Shown here: positions 17,232-27,692 of the stretch, in pieces
Layout: every line of letters begins with the position of its first letter
Numbering within the stretch: position 1 is the stretch's first letter
From: JAVBMV01 sp031552145
Lineage (GTDB): Bacteria > Myxococcota > Myxococcia > Myxococcales > UBA5297
Length of the DNA stretch: 64,000 nucleotides
NCBI GenBank assembly: GCA_031552145.1
Contig: JAVBMV010000008.1
Location: 1 to 64,000 of the forward strand
Direction: 5' to 3'
Notes under the pieces: generated by a model
Told to the model about the DNA's origin: nothing
The model's input: the letters and a program-made list of their open reading frames with translations, nothing else
Database searches by the model: none
Made by a program: the position numbers and the translations under genes

Positions 17232-17938
17232 ATCCGCTCGTCGATGGCTCGGTTGCTCATCTCGTCGGCTGCCCGATTCTGCTCGCGCAGGACGTGCCGT
17301 ACTTTCGCCGACCGGAATTGGCGCAGGAGCGCGCGGGCCCGCTCGAAGAGTGGAAAGAGCGTCGGGCTCTTCACGCGGTAGCGCCCCTCGAGTTGCCTCA
17401 CCATCAGCTCGCTGTCCGCGACGGCCTCCACCTCGTTGGCCCCCAGCTTCAAGGCTGCCTCTAGGCCCAGGATCAGGGCCGAGTACTCGGCGTGGTTGTT
17501 GGTTTGTGCACCAAGGTATTGGCCCAGCTTGGCGACGACGGTGCCATCCTCTTTCATCACCACCGCGCCAGCCCCCGCGGGGCCCGGGTTCCCTCTCGCC
17601 GCGCCATCCGAGTAGACGCGCAAAAAGCGTCGTTCGGTGGACTCCGAACGCGGCGAAGGGGGAGGGGAGCCCGGAGCCGGTAAAGGCTCCGGCGCGCGCT
17701 GAAGGGGCGCGGCGGGCGGCGGGCGCGGTGCAAGCGGGAGCGTCCCCGTCGAGGGGGGAACGGAGGCGCCGCGGAGGGCACGCACATCCGCGGCGCGCGC
17801 CCTCGCCTGCTCCGCGGCCTTTCGCAAGAGGTCGCGCAGCACCTCTCGCGAGAGACCGGGGTGGGCCGTGAGCGTCGCCTCGAGCGGCTCGTACGCGGCG
17901 ATGAACTCCAGCAGCTCTGCCGGCGTATGGCGCGCCAT
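17228..17938 (-). CDS. RNase HI-family protein with N-terminal extension
   Basis: 236 residues. The C-terminal 130 residues are an RNase H fold with YSDGAARGNPGPAGAG (first Asp), NNHAEYSALI (Glu), VADSELMVRQLEG (second Asp) and REQNRAADEMSNRAID (last Asp), so the DEDD set is complete. Residues 1-55 form a small helical region and 56-105 a Pro/Ala-rich linker. This RnhA-like type is shorter than E. coli RNase HI and would cut RNA in RNA-DNA hybrids. Its ATG overlaps the stop of the zinc-ribbon gene by one base (TGATG), so the pair is translationally coupled. Confidence 0.87.
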   Translation of the reverse strand: MARHTPAELLEFIAAYEPLEATLTAHPGLSREVLRDLLRKAAEQARARAADVRALRGASVPPSTGTLPLAPRPPPAAPLQRAPEPLPAPGSPPPSPRSESTERRFLRVYSDGAARGNPGPAGAGAVVMKEDGTVVAKLGQYLGAQTNNHAEYSALILGLEAALKLGANEVEAVADSELMVRQLEGRYRVKSPTLFPLFERARALLRQFRSAKVRHVLREQNRAADEMSNRAIDERM

Positions 17939-18684
17939 CAGTTAGAGGTGGGCTGTGGCGCGGGCGGGGCCAGCAGCTCGGCGGCGCAGATGATCCGGTT
18001 GCACGAGGGGCAGGTCTCGAGTGTCTTGCCTGAGCGCAGGATGTTCTGCAGTTGCGGCGGGATGCGCATGTTGCAGCCGCGGCAGGTTCCGTTCACCACG
18101 AAGACGAAGCCGGTGCCTCGCTTCTTGCGGATCGCCTCGTACTTGGTAAGCAGCGAAGGCTCTACCATCTGGCTCAGACCGGTCCGCTTCTCTACGAGCT
18201 CTTCGGTCTGCTTCGCCAACATCTCGATGCTGGCGTTGAGCGTGGCGCGCTCGGCGTCGCTCGCCTCGAGCCGCTTGTGCAGCTCCTCCTCGCGCTTGGC
18301 GAGGGCCGCGTTGAGCGCCACGGCCGCGGTCGCCACTTCCTTGAGCTGCTCCTCGAGGTTGGTGACGTGCTTTCGGGTGATGTCGATCTCGCGGGCGAGC
18401 GCGGCATACTCCCGAGTGGTCTGCTGCTCCGAGAGGCGCACCTCCCACTTCTTGAGCTTGTCGCGCTCGGCCTGGATCTCATCCTCGATCCCGCGGCGCA
18501 CCTTCTGGTTCTCCGCGATGCGCGCGCGCTCGGCGGCTTCGGCTGCGCGGATCGTTTGCTGCTCTCCATCCAACTCCGAGAGTCTCTTCGGGTGGACTGC
18601 TCCTTCGCGCTCGAGCTCCAGGATGCGAAGGTCTACCTTCTGCAGTGCCTCGAGCTGAACGAGCATCTCCTTGACGGACGCCAA
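17938..18684 (-). CDS. Coiled-coil protein with C4 zinc ribbon (zf-RING_7/CT398 type)
   Basis: 248 residues. Residues 1-185 are almost entirely a charged coiled coil (heptad-rich Leu/Glu/Lys/Arg). The C-terminus carries a zinc ribbon with CRGCNM and CPSCNR (CxxC...CxxC). This matches the family of bacterial nucleic-acid-binding-like zinc-ribbon proteins often next to RNase HI genes in this group. Translation starts at a TTG with GGAGGA six bases upstream. Exact role unknown; a nucleic-acid partner function with RNase H is an inference from coupling. Confidence 0.85.
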   Translation of the reverse strand: MASVKEMLVQLEALQKVDLRILELEREGAVHPKRLSELDGEQQTIRAAEAAERARIAENQKVRRGIEDEIQAERDKLKKWEVRLSEQQTTREYAALAREIDITRKHVTNLEEQLKEVATAAVALNAALAKREEELHKRLEASDAERATLNASIEMLAKQTEELVEKRTGLSQMVEPSLLTKYEAIRKKRGTGFVFVVNGTCRGCNMRIPPQLQNILRSGKTLETCPSCNRIICAAELLAPPAPQPTSN

Positions 18685-18774
18685 TCTTCCTCCACGGTGA
18701 CTTCCTGGTGGCCAGGGCGCGCGTTATCTACCACAGGCGCGCCCGCGCGCAACGCCCCCGCCTGCGGGAAATCG

Positions 18775-18815
18775 ATCGCGGGGAGAGCCCCCGGAGTGGG
18801 AGCGCTCCCCGCGAT
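18775..18815 (-). terminator. Hairpin downstream of the tRNA gene
   Basis: In the tRNA direction, TCGCGGGGAG pairs with CTCCCCGCGA around a GC-rich loop. It lies directly after the tRNA 3' end and before the TTG of the zinc-ribbon gene on the same strand. No long T-run follows, so it may act as a processing or partial termination site. Confidence 0.45.
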
Positions 18816-18822
18816 TGCCTAG

Positions 18823-18894
18823 TGGGCCCTGCAGGGTTCGAACCTGCGACCAAGCGGTTATGAGCCGCCAGCTCTACCGCTGAGCTAAGGGCCC
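18823..18894 (-). tRNA. tRNA with CAT anticodon, probably tRNA-Ile2
   Basis: The cloverleaf is complete on the minus strand: acceptor GGGCCCT/AGGGCCC, D-arm AGCTCAGCGGTAGAGCT, anticodon loop CTCATAA, TpsiC arm GGTTCGAACC. G1-C72 pairs, so it is not initiator tRNA. The body (CTTAGCTCAG ... TCATAA.CGCTTGGTCG) closely matches E. coli tRNA-Ile2 from memory, whose C34 is changed to lysidine by TilS to read AUA. Elongator Met remains possible. The 3' CCA is not encoded (ACT follows). Confidence 0.9.
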
Positions 18895-19004
18895 GCGGTC
18901 CGACCTTCTGGCACGAGGCGCGGCCTTCGGCAAGCCCCCCGCGGCAGAAGTGTCCTGCTCTCCTGCTTCTTTGATAGAAGAGCGTCGCACAGCAGAGGGT
19001 ATCG

Positions 19005-20918
19005 ATGGTCTCGAGCAGAAACGAAACGACTGGGAGAAGCGTTATCGCCTCCGCCGCCACCGCTGCCAGGCGACACGCCGATGCGCTCTTCTTTTTCCTC
19101 TGGATCGCTGCGGCGACCGTGAAGCAATACGGGGTGGTGTTCGACGTCGCTGTTCGGCCTGGCCCATGGCTCTGGCTCTATACTCCGCTGGCGCTGCTCC
19201 TGCTCCTGGGCTGGCTCTGGACCCTGCCGCGCCGCGCCGCGCTCTCGCTGGCCCTCCTCTTCGATCTGCTTCTCTCCGTGCTCTTCCTAGGTGACGTGCT
19301 CTACGCGCGCACCTTCGACACGGTGATGCCCTTCGCGTCGCTCTCCTACGCTGGCCAGACCGGAAAGGTGGCCGACTCGATCGGCTCGCTGCTCCGCCGC
19401 ACCGACCTGCTCTACTTCGCCGATCTCCCGCTCTTGGTAGGTCTCTGGTACGCGCGCGATGGCCGCTTTGCGTCGATGCGCCGCTGGACCCTCAAGGGAG
19501 CAGGCCTCGTCGCTGCCTCCTCCCTGGTCTTGACCGCGCTGCTGATGATCGCCGATCCCGTCCGCGACAAACGCCATGACGGGCAGCTGAAGCTGGTCGG
19601 TCGCTTCGGTCCGGTCTACTACCATCTGCTCGACATCGGGCGCTTCGCCGGGAGGAAGTTGCTCGCCGAGACGCCGACCGAGACGGAGGTGGCGCGAGTG
19701 CGCGAGGTGTTGGCGAAGGAGAGGGATGCCCGTCCGGGGCCGTTGGTTGGCGCGGCACGCGGCCTCAACCTCATCGCTATTCAGATGGAGTCGATCAACT
19801 CCTTCGTCATCGGGCTCGAGGTGGGCGGCGAGATGGTCGCTCCTAATCTGACGAGGCTGGCGAAGGAGAGCCTCTACTTCACTGATTTTTGGTCTCAGGC
19901 CGGCCACGGCATGACCTCGGATGCAGAGCTGCTGGTCCACAGCTCGCTCTATCCGCTCTTCGCGAGCGCGGCCTACTTCGACTACCCGGATCACATCCCG
20001 CAGGGCTTCCCCATGGCCTTGCGCGAGGCGGGCTACACCAGCGTGGCGATCAATGGCGGAACCGCCGATTTCTGGAACCGCTCCATGGTCTATCCGCGCC
20101 TGGGGTTCGAGCGCTTCCTCTGCGTCGATGATTTCGTGAATGATGAGCCGGTGCGCTTCGGTGTCGGAGATGGTTCGTTCTTCCGACAGGTGGAGCCCAA
20201 GCTGCTCGAGCTGAAGAGCCCCTTCTACGCCTTCCTCGAGTCCATCTCGACACACCACCCCTATCAGCTCGGCCCGCGGCTCCCGCTCCCGCTCTCCGCC
20301 GGGGAGCTCTCGGGGACTATCGTCAGCGACTATGCCGAGGCGGTAAGAATGACCGACGCGGTGCTCGGCCGCTTCATCGAGAAGCTCAAGGAAAATGGCC
20401 TCGCCTCGCGGACGCTGCTCGTCATCTACGGCGACCACGGCGCCCCGGGGATCGATCGCAAGTCGCTCGTTGGACATCTCCTGGAACATGTGCCCACGTC
20501 GGAGTTCGAGTGGACTCGCTTCGAGCGGCGCGTGCCGCTGCTCATCCACTTTCCAGGCGGGGCGCACGCGGGAACCCACGAGGAGCTCTGCGGGGAGCTC
20601 GACCTGGCTCCTACGCTCCTCTCTCTCTTTGGTGTCGAGGCGGACGGGTACACCTTCTTCGGGCAAGATGCGCTGGCGCGGGGTGGGGTTCCGCTGGTGG
20701 TCTTGCCCGACGGCTCCGCCGCGGATGGCGTGCGCTTCTGGTCGGCCAACGGCGGCAAGGAGAGGTCAGGGGAGTGCTACGACTACCAGACGAGACAACG
20801 CCTCTCGCGAGGCGACTGCCAGGAGCTCGTCGCGAGGGCCGCGAAGGATCAGGAGGCCTCGCGCGACCTGCTGCAGCGCGACATGGCCGGCATGGTGGTG
20901 GCGCACGACGCACCTTGA
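19005..20918 (+). CDS. LtaS/MdoB-like membrane phosphotransferase (sulfatase fold)
   Basis: 637 residues. Five predicted TM helices lie in residues 20-200, followed by an extracytoplasmic alkaline phosphatase/sulfatase-fold domain. Metal and nucleophile motifs of the lipoteichoic acid synthase family are present: IQMESINSF (metal Glu), GHGMTSDAE (nucleophile Thr), STHHPY, and YGDHGAPG (metal Asp-His). Homologues move phosphoglycerol or related groups from phospholipids to glycans (LtaS, OpgB) or phosphoethanolamine to lipids. In a diderm, phosphoglycerol transfer to a periplasmic or surface glycan is most likely, but the acceptor is not shown. AGAGGG lies seven bases before the ATG. It is monocistronic and convergent with rpoD. 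Confidence 0.85.
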   Translation: MVSSRNETTGRSVIASAATAARRHADALFFFLWIAAATVKQYGVVFDVAVRPGPWLWLYTPLALLLLLGWLWTLPRRAALSLALLFDLLLSVLFLGDVLYARTFDTVMPFASLSYAGQTGKVADSIGSLLRRTDLLYFADLPLLVGLWYARDGRFASMRRWTLKGAGLVAASSLVLTALLMIADPVRDKRHDGQLKLVGRFGPVYYHLLDIGRFAGRKLLAETPTETEVARVREVLAKERDARPGPLVGAARGLNLIAIQMESINSFVIGLEVGGEMVAPNLTRLAKESLYFTDFWSQAGHGMTSDAELLVHSSLYPLFASAAYFDYPDHIPQGFPMALREAGYTSVAINGGTADFWNRSMVYPRLGFERFLCVDDFVNDEPVRFGVGDGSFFRQVEPKLLELKSPFYAFLESISTHHPYQLGPRLPLPLSAGELSGTIVSDYAEAVRMTDAVLGRFIEKLKENGLASRTLLVIYGDHGAPGIDRKSLVGHLLEHVPTSEFEWTRFERRVPLLIHFPGGAHAGTHEELCGELDLAPTLLSLFGVEADGYTFFGQDALARGGVPLVVLPDGSAADGVRFWSANGGKERSGECYDYQTRQRLSRGDCQELVARAAKDQEASRDLLQRDMAGMVVAHDAP

Positions 20919-20920
20919 AC

Positions 20921-20947
20921 GAGGGCGCCGCGCGGTGCGGCGCCCTC
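20921..20947. terminator. Bidirectional hairpin between the LtaS-like gene and rpoD
   Basis: A perfect 11-bp stem, GAGGGCGCCGC / GCGGCGCCCTC, with a GCGGT loop, placed three bases after the LtaS-like stop. It faces the rpoD stop 36 bases away. A shorter second hairpin (GAGAGCG/CGCTCTC) follows. There is no T-tract. Confidence 0.6.
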
Positions 20948-20982
20948 GCTCGAGAGCGTCTCCGGGGAGCGCTCCCGCTCTC

Positions 20983-23523
<2,541 letters not shown>

Positions 23524-23592
23524 CGGTAGCTCCTGCTCTGCTAGCCCACTGCAAGAACGTGGGCGCGCGTCGGTAGATCGTTTGCCATGCCC

Positions 23593-25395
23593 TCAAGGTG
23601 AGGCGGCTCTGCCCGCACTATGGGTGCCTCGCCCCTTCAGCTCCTGGCGTGAGCGGAAGAGATGCTTCAGCTCCAGTTGCAGCTCGTCGATATCGTCGCC
23701 CTGGGGATCCTGGTCACCCGCCCCGCGCAGCGCCTCGGTGCAGAAGGCGATCTGCTCCTCCAGGCGATTCAATCGAACCCGCGCGACCGCGTCGCCCAGC
23801 GCGCGCCTCCTGGCGTCGCGATGTTCGTCGCCGCCCAGCGTGCGCTCCAGCTCGGTCAGCTTCGTGTCGATGGCGCTTTTCGCCTCTCGCGAGAGCGAGG
23901 CGAGCGACTCCATGGGGTTTTCGCTCTCGAGCATCATGCGCACCTCGGGGGAGCGCAGCTCGTCGCACAGGCGCGCCTCCGAGGTGCCGCGCAGCGACTC
24001 ATCGAAGAGCAGCAGCGCGGCGAAGAGCGCCTCCGCGCCGTCGAGCGCGAGAGCGGATTCCCTCTGGGCGGAGGCTTTGGGGCGCGCGGCGGGGCGGTGG
24101 GCGACGGCAAGCTCCGCGCGGAGGACAGCTTCCGTTACGCCGAAGTGCTGCGCCAGCTCGGCAAGCAACATGCTTCGGGCGGCCCCGGCTGGCACCTGGG
24201 CCAGCGTCGGGCGAAGCTGATTGAGCGCCGTCATCTTCGACTCGTAGGCCGAGGCAGCGCCGCGCGGCAGCGCTCTGCGCAAGAGGTGAGTCGAGAGTGG
24301 CAGGGCCTCGTCCAGGAGCTCTTGGGCTGCCTCGGCACCGTAATGGTTCGCGAACTCATCGGGATCGAGATCGGGGGGAAGGGAGGCGATGCGCGTGGGA
24401 AGGCCCGAGGCGAAGAGCGGGGCCGCGAGTCGCTCGATCGCCTTCGCGCCGGCAGCGTCGCCATCGAGCAGGAGGATCAGCTCCTTCGCGTCGGCCTTCA
24501 CCAGGGCCGAAAGATGGCCCTGGGTCAGCGCGGTAGAGCAGAGCGCCACCGCGTTCTCGATGCCAGCGCTGTGGAGCCCGATCACGTCGAAGTATCCCTC
24601 CACCAAGACCGCCTTGCCGCTGCGCCGAATGTTCTCTCTCGCGCGGTCCAAGCCGAAGAGGACCTCGCTCTTCCTGTAGAGCGGGCTCTCGCGAGAGTTC
24701 AGATATTTGGGGCCATCGTTTCCCCCGGCGGGGAGCATTCCTTCGACGAGCCGCGCGCCGAAAGCGAGCGCGTGGCCGTCGCTCGAGCGGATGGGCACCA
24801 TGAGCCGACCGCGGAAAACGTCGTGGTATCCTTCGCTATTCCTGTTCGGCGCGATGAGCCCAGCCTTCACGCCCTGCTCGAGCAATCCCTGGCGCGCTAG
24901 CTCGGCCGAGAGATCGCGCCAGTCGGCGAGGGCGTAACCCAGGCCGAAGGTGCGTGCGAGCGCCTCGTTTACGCCTCGCCCCTTCAGGTAGTCGAGGCCC
25001 CGCTTCGCGCGCCGATCGGTGTGAAGGCGCGCCTCGTAGAAGCGCTGGGCAAGGGCAGTGACTTGCCTGAGCTCCCGGCGCAGGAGCGAGTCGGGATCTT
25101 CGCGCTCGTCGAGGTGGACGTTGGCCTCGCGAGCCAGCTCGCGCACCACCTCGATGAAGCTCTGGCCGCTGATCCGCTTGAGGAATGAGATGGCGTCGCC
25201 GCCCGCGTCGCAGCCGAAGCACTTGAAGGTGCGCCGCTCGGGGTTGACGTGGAAACTGGGAGTCTTCTCGGCGTGGAAGGGGCAGAGCCCCTTGAGCGAG
25301 CGGCCGGAGGGCTTGAGCGAGACATAGCGCGACACCAGCGCGACCAAGTCGGTCTGCTGGACGATCTGCTCGATTCTGTCGGCGGGAATCTGCAT
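23593..25395 (-). CDS. dnaG: DNA primase DnaG
   Basis: 600 residues. Synthesises RNA primers at the replication fork. The N-terminal CHC2 zinc finger has Cys38, His41, Cys59 and Cys62 (CPFH ... CFGC). The TOPRIM catalytic core includes VLVEGYFDVIGLH (metal Glu) and LLLDGDAAGAKA (DxD-type acidic site). The C-terminal 150 residues are a divergent DnaB-binding region. Length is normal. It lies between rpsU and rpoD in the conserved macromolecular synthesis operon. The Shine-Dalgarno sequence before its ATG is weak (GAGCG). Confidence 0.97.
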   Translation of the reverse strand: MQIPADRIEQIVQQTDLVALVSRYVSLKPSGRSLKGLCPFHAEKTPSFHVNPERRTFKCFGCDAGGDAISFLKRISGQSFIEVVRELAREANVHLDEREDPDSLLRRELRQVTALAQRFYEARLHTDRRAKRGLDYLKGRGVNEALARTFGLGYALADWRDLSAELARQGLLEQGVKAGLIAPNRNSEGYHDVFRGRLMVPIRSSDGHALAFGARLVEGMLPAGGNDGPKYLNSRESPLYRKSEVLFGLDRARENIRRSGKAVLVEGYFDVIGLHSAGIENAVALCSTALTQGHLSALVKADAKELILLLDGDAAGAKAIERLAAPLFASGLPTRIASLPPDLDPDEFANHYGAEAAQELLDEALPLSTHLLRRALPRGAASAYESKMTALNQLRPTLAQVPAGAARSMLLAELAQHFGVTEAVLRAELAVAHRPAARPKASAQRESALALDGAEALFAALLLFDESLRGTSEARLCDELRSPEVRMMLESENPMESLASLSREAKSAIDTKLTELERTLGGDEHRDARRRALGDAVARVRLNRLEEQIAFCTEALRGAGDQDPQGDDIDELQLELKHLFRSRQELKGRGTHSAGRAASP

Positions 25396-25485
25396 CGCTC
25401 GCTGGGGGCAGAACGAGACCGGCCCGAGAGCGCTTCATCGCGCTCCCGGGCCCGTCCAGATGGTGATGGCGTTACACGAAGTGTG

Positions 25486-25683
25486 TCACGACCACGACTT
25501 GCGCATCTTCTTCATCGCGCGCTTCTTCGCCGCGATTGCCTTCTTCTTCTTCTTCACCGAAGGCTTCTCGTAGTGCTCGCGCTTGCGGATCTCGGAGAGA
25601 ATCCCGGCCTTCTCGCACTGCTTCTTGAAACGCTTCATGGCGTTCTCGAAGCTCTCGCCTTCTTTGACGCGTACTCCAGGCAT
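25486..25683 (-). CDS. rpsU: Ribosomal protein bS21
   Basis: 65 residues, a normal length. It opens MPGVRVKEGESFENAMKRFK and ends in a basic helix (KKKKKAIAAKKRAMKK). I set the start at 25683, where GGGAGGTGA lies six bases upstream; an in-frame upstream extension to 25758 has no ribosome site. It is a 30S subunit protein near the 16S 3' end, used in initiation. First gene of the operon with dnaG and rpoD. Confidence 0.96.
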   Translation of the reverse strand: MPGVRVKEGESFENAMKRFKKQCEKAGILSEIRKREHYEKPSVKKKKKAIAAKKRAMKKMRKSWS

Positions 25684-25848
25684 TGTGTCACCTCCCTTCG
25701 ATGGGAGCGGGGGCACCCATGGCGCCGCCCGACAACGAAAGTGTGAGGGGATGCCCAAGCGGGTCCATGCGCGCGATGGCGCGGAGCGATGGTGGCACGC
25801 TGGAGATTGGACCGAAGATGGGCGGGCTCCCGAAATTAAAGGCGGCCT

Positions 25849-25876
25849 ACACTACTCGCCGCTCGCGCCGGGTCAA
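25849..25876 (-). promoter_or_regulatory. Candidate sigma70 promoter for rpsU-dnaG-rpoD
   Basis: On the minus strand TTGACC (25871-25876) and TAGTGT (25849-25854) are 16 bases apart, giving a leader of about 160 bases before rpsU. The -35 is strong and the -10 weak. The rest of the 277-base gap between panD and rpsU shows no gene. Confidence 0.35.
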
Positions 25877-25960
25877 GCTATTCCTGCACGAATCTTCGCG
25901 CATGGCTGCTTGGCCGCTCCTCGCGGAGCGGCGCGCTTCCAGCGCGTCGACCCGGCTCGG

Positions 25961-26362
25961 TCAGAGCTTCCAGAGCTCGTGGGCCGAGGTGACGGTCCGA
26001 GTCTCCGTTTCGGCGTTGGCGCCATCTACGAAGACCAGCCGCGCTTCGTGCGCGCCGCGCGACAGGGCGGGGTCGTCAAGAGAGACGTTGGCAAAGGAAG
26101 CGATGATGATCAGGTCGCCGAGGGCCACGCGTCTCGCGGCCGAGCCCAGGACCCGGATCTCCCCCTCCTTGCCACCTACGACGTAGGTTGCAAAGCGCTC
26201 GCCATTCGTGACATCCCAGACCTCCACCTCCTGCAGAGGGACGATCCCGGATTTTTTCAGCAGGCTCAAGGGAACAGCGATGCTACCAATGTAGTTTACA
26301 TCGGCGTGCGTAACCGTTGCCCGATGAATCTTGGCCTGTAGGAGACGGACACTTGCTGACAT
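25961..26362 (-). CDS. panD: Aspartate 1-decarboxylase precursor
   Basis: 133 residues. Makes beta-alanine from L-aspartate for pantothenate and CoA synthesis. The self-cleavage site is present as NYIGSI (Gly26-Ser27), where Ser becomes the N-terminal pyruvoyl group of the alpha chain. The opening LLQAKIHRATVTHADVNY and the GDLIIIASFANV strand are typical. GGAAGG lies nine bases before the ATG. It stands alone, divergent from the RND adaptor gene, and no panB or panC is nearby. Confidence 0.95.
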   Translation of the reverse strand: MSASVRLLQAKIHRATVTHADVNYIGSIAVPLSLLKKSGIVPLQEVEVWDVTNGERFATYVVGGKEGEIRVLGSAARRVALGDLIIIASFANVSLDDPALSRGAHEARLVFVDGANAETETRTVTSAHELWKL

Positions 26363-26538
26363 TCAGACCTTCCTCACCTGCTCCACGTTCCCCGGTCTCG
26401 TCCTGCATCTCTCAGGATGCGCCGGCAGGCGACAGGTTGCCGGTGATTCCCGCGGAGGGGGCCGAGGCGCGTCGAGAGAGCCGGGGTTGGCGCGCTGCGC
26501 GACAGCTTCGGGAATCCCGGCGCAGAGTCAACATCTTT

Positions 26539-27687
26539 TTGCCGGGTAGATGCAACGCCCTTTTTCCGAAAGTCCCCTCGCTCCAGCTCCTCTCCCTCCT
26601 CCTTCTTGCCCTGACAGCCTGTGGTGGGAAGGGGGCCAGCGCCAAGAAGAGCCGGCCGCCTCCGCTGGTGGCTGTTCAAGCAGCCGAGGTGCGCGACGTA
26701 CCTGTCACGGTGAAGGCGCCGGTCGAGCTGCGCCCCCTCGCCTCGGCCGACGTCGGCTCCAAGGTGCTCGGCTATCTCGACGCGGTCCTGGTCGACAGAG
26801 GCGATGTCGTCAAGAAGGGGCAGCTCCTTGCGCTCGTCCGCCCGAGCGATCTTCCCGATCAGCTCGCCGCCGAGAAGGGCGAGTTGATGCAGATCCGCGC
26901 GAACCTCCTGTTGGCGCGCCACAACGACGAGCGCGCCAAGGCACTGGTCGAGCAGGGGCTGGTGAGCGAGCAGGAGGCACAGCAGACGGCCGCGGCGCTC
27001 GCCAGCAACGAGGCACAGGAGGCGGCGAGCCGCGCGCGGATCGGCGTCTTGGCGCAGCGGCTCGGAGAGACCAAGATCGAGGCGCCCATCGACGGCCAAA
27101 TCTCGATGCGATGGCTCGACTCCGGCGCGCTGGTGGGGCCCGGTGGGGCCGGGCCCATCGTCACCGTGGTGCAGAGTTCGGCCCTCAGGGTGCTCATCTC
27201 GGTGAATGAGCGGGAGGCGGGGCGGGTGCGGGTGGGGCAGCGCGCCACCGTGGAGCTGGATGGCCTCCCCGGGCGCGTCTTCTCGGGTCAGGTGACGCGC
27301 CTCTCCCCCTCGCTTCACCCGGCGACGCGCACCATCGACGCCGAGGTACAGCTCGCCAACCCCGATGGAGCGCTCAAGCCGGGCATGTATGGGCGGGCGG
27401 GCATCGTGCTCGAGCTTCATCCAGGCGCGGCCGTCGTCCCTGTCGAGGCGGTCATTTTCAATGAGTTTGGCAGCGCGCTCTTCGTCGTCGAGGGAGATGT
27501 CGCGCGCAGGCGCGAGGTGAAGGTGGGCGTCGATGGCGGCGATTGGCTCGAGATCGTCGAGGGACTTGCGCCGGGCGAGAGCGTCATCGTCGCGGGAGCC
27601 GACGGCCTCTCGGACGGCGCCCGCGTCCGCATCGCCCAGACCCAGAGCGCGCCGCCCGCGGTGGGCGCCGATTCGCGAGCGAGGTAG
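26539..27687 (+). CDS. RND efflux periplasmic adaptor (membrane fusion protein), lipoprotein
   Basis: About 382 residues from this start. Lipobox LALTAC places the lipid Cys near residue 28. Then come barrel-sandwich/lipoyl halves (LRPLASADVGSKVLGYLDAV, GDVVKKGQLLALV), an alpha-hairpin (residues ~100-160), the second lipoyl half (ETKIEAPIDGQIS), a beta-barrel (LRVLISVNEREAGRVRVGQ) and a membrane-proximal domain. It would couple the inner-membrane pump encoded next to an outer-membrane channel. The start is uncertain: the frame stays open back to 26317, but that overlaps the divergent panD start. The TTG at 26539 gives a normal lipoprotein signal peptide but lacks a clear ribosome site. The pump gene begins five bases after its stop. 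Confidence 0.85.
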   Translation: MPGRCNALFPKVPSLQLLSLLLLALTACGGKGASAKKSRPPPLVAVQAAEVRDVPVTVKAPVELRPLASADVGSKVLGYLDAVLVDRGDVVKKGQLLALVRPSDLPDQLAAEKGELMQIRANLLLARHNDERAKALVEQGLVSEQEAQQTAAALASNEAQEAASRARIGVLAQRLGETKIEAPIDGQISMRWLDSGALVGPGGAGPIVTVVQSSALRVLISVNEREAGRVRVGQRATVELDGLPGRVFSGQVTRLSPSLHPATRTIDAEVQLANPDGALKPGMYGRAGIVLELHPGAAVVPVEAVIFNEFGSALFVVEGDVARRREVKVGVDGGDWLEIVEGLAPGESVIVAGADGLSDGARVRIAQTQSAPPAVGADSRAR

Positions 27688-27692
27688 GCACC

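Noticed and set aside
26317..26538. Long N-terminal extension of the RND adaptor to 26317
   Set aside because: It overlaps the start and upstream region of divergent panD and would put about 100 residues before the lipobox.
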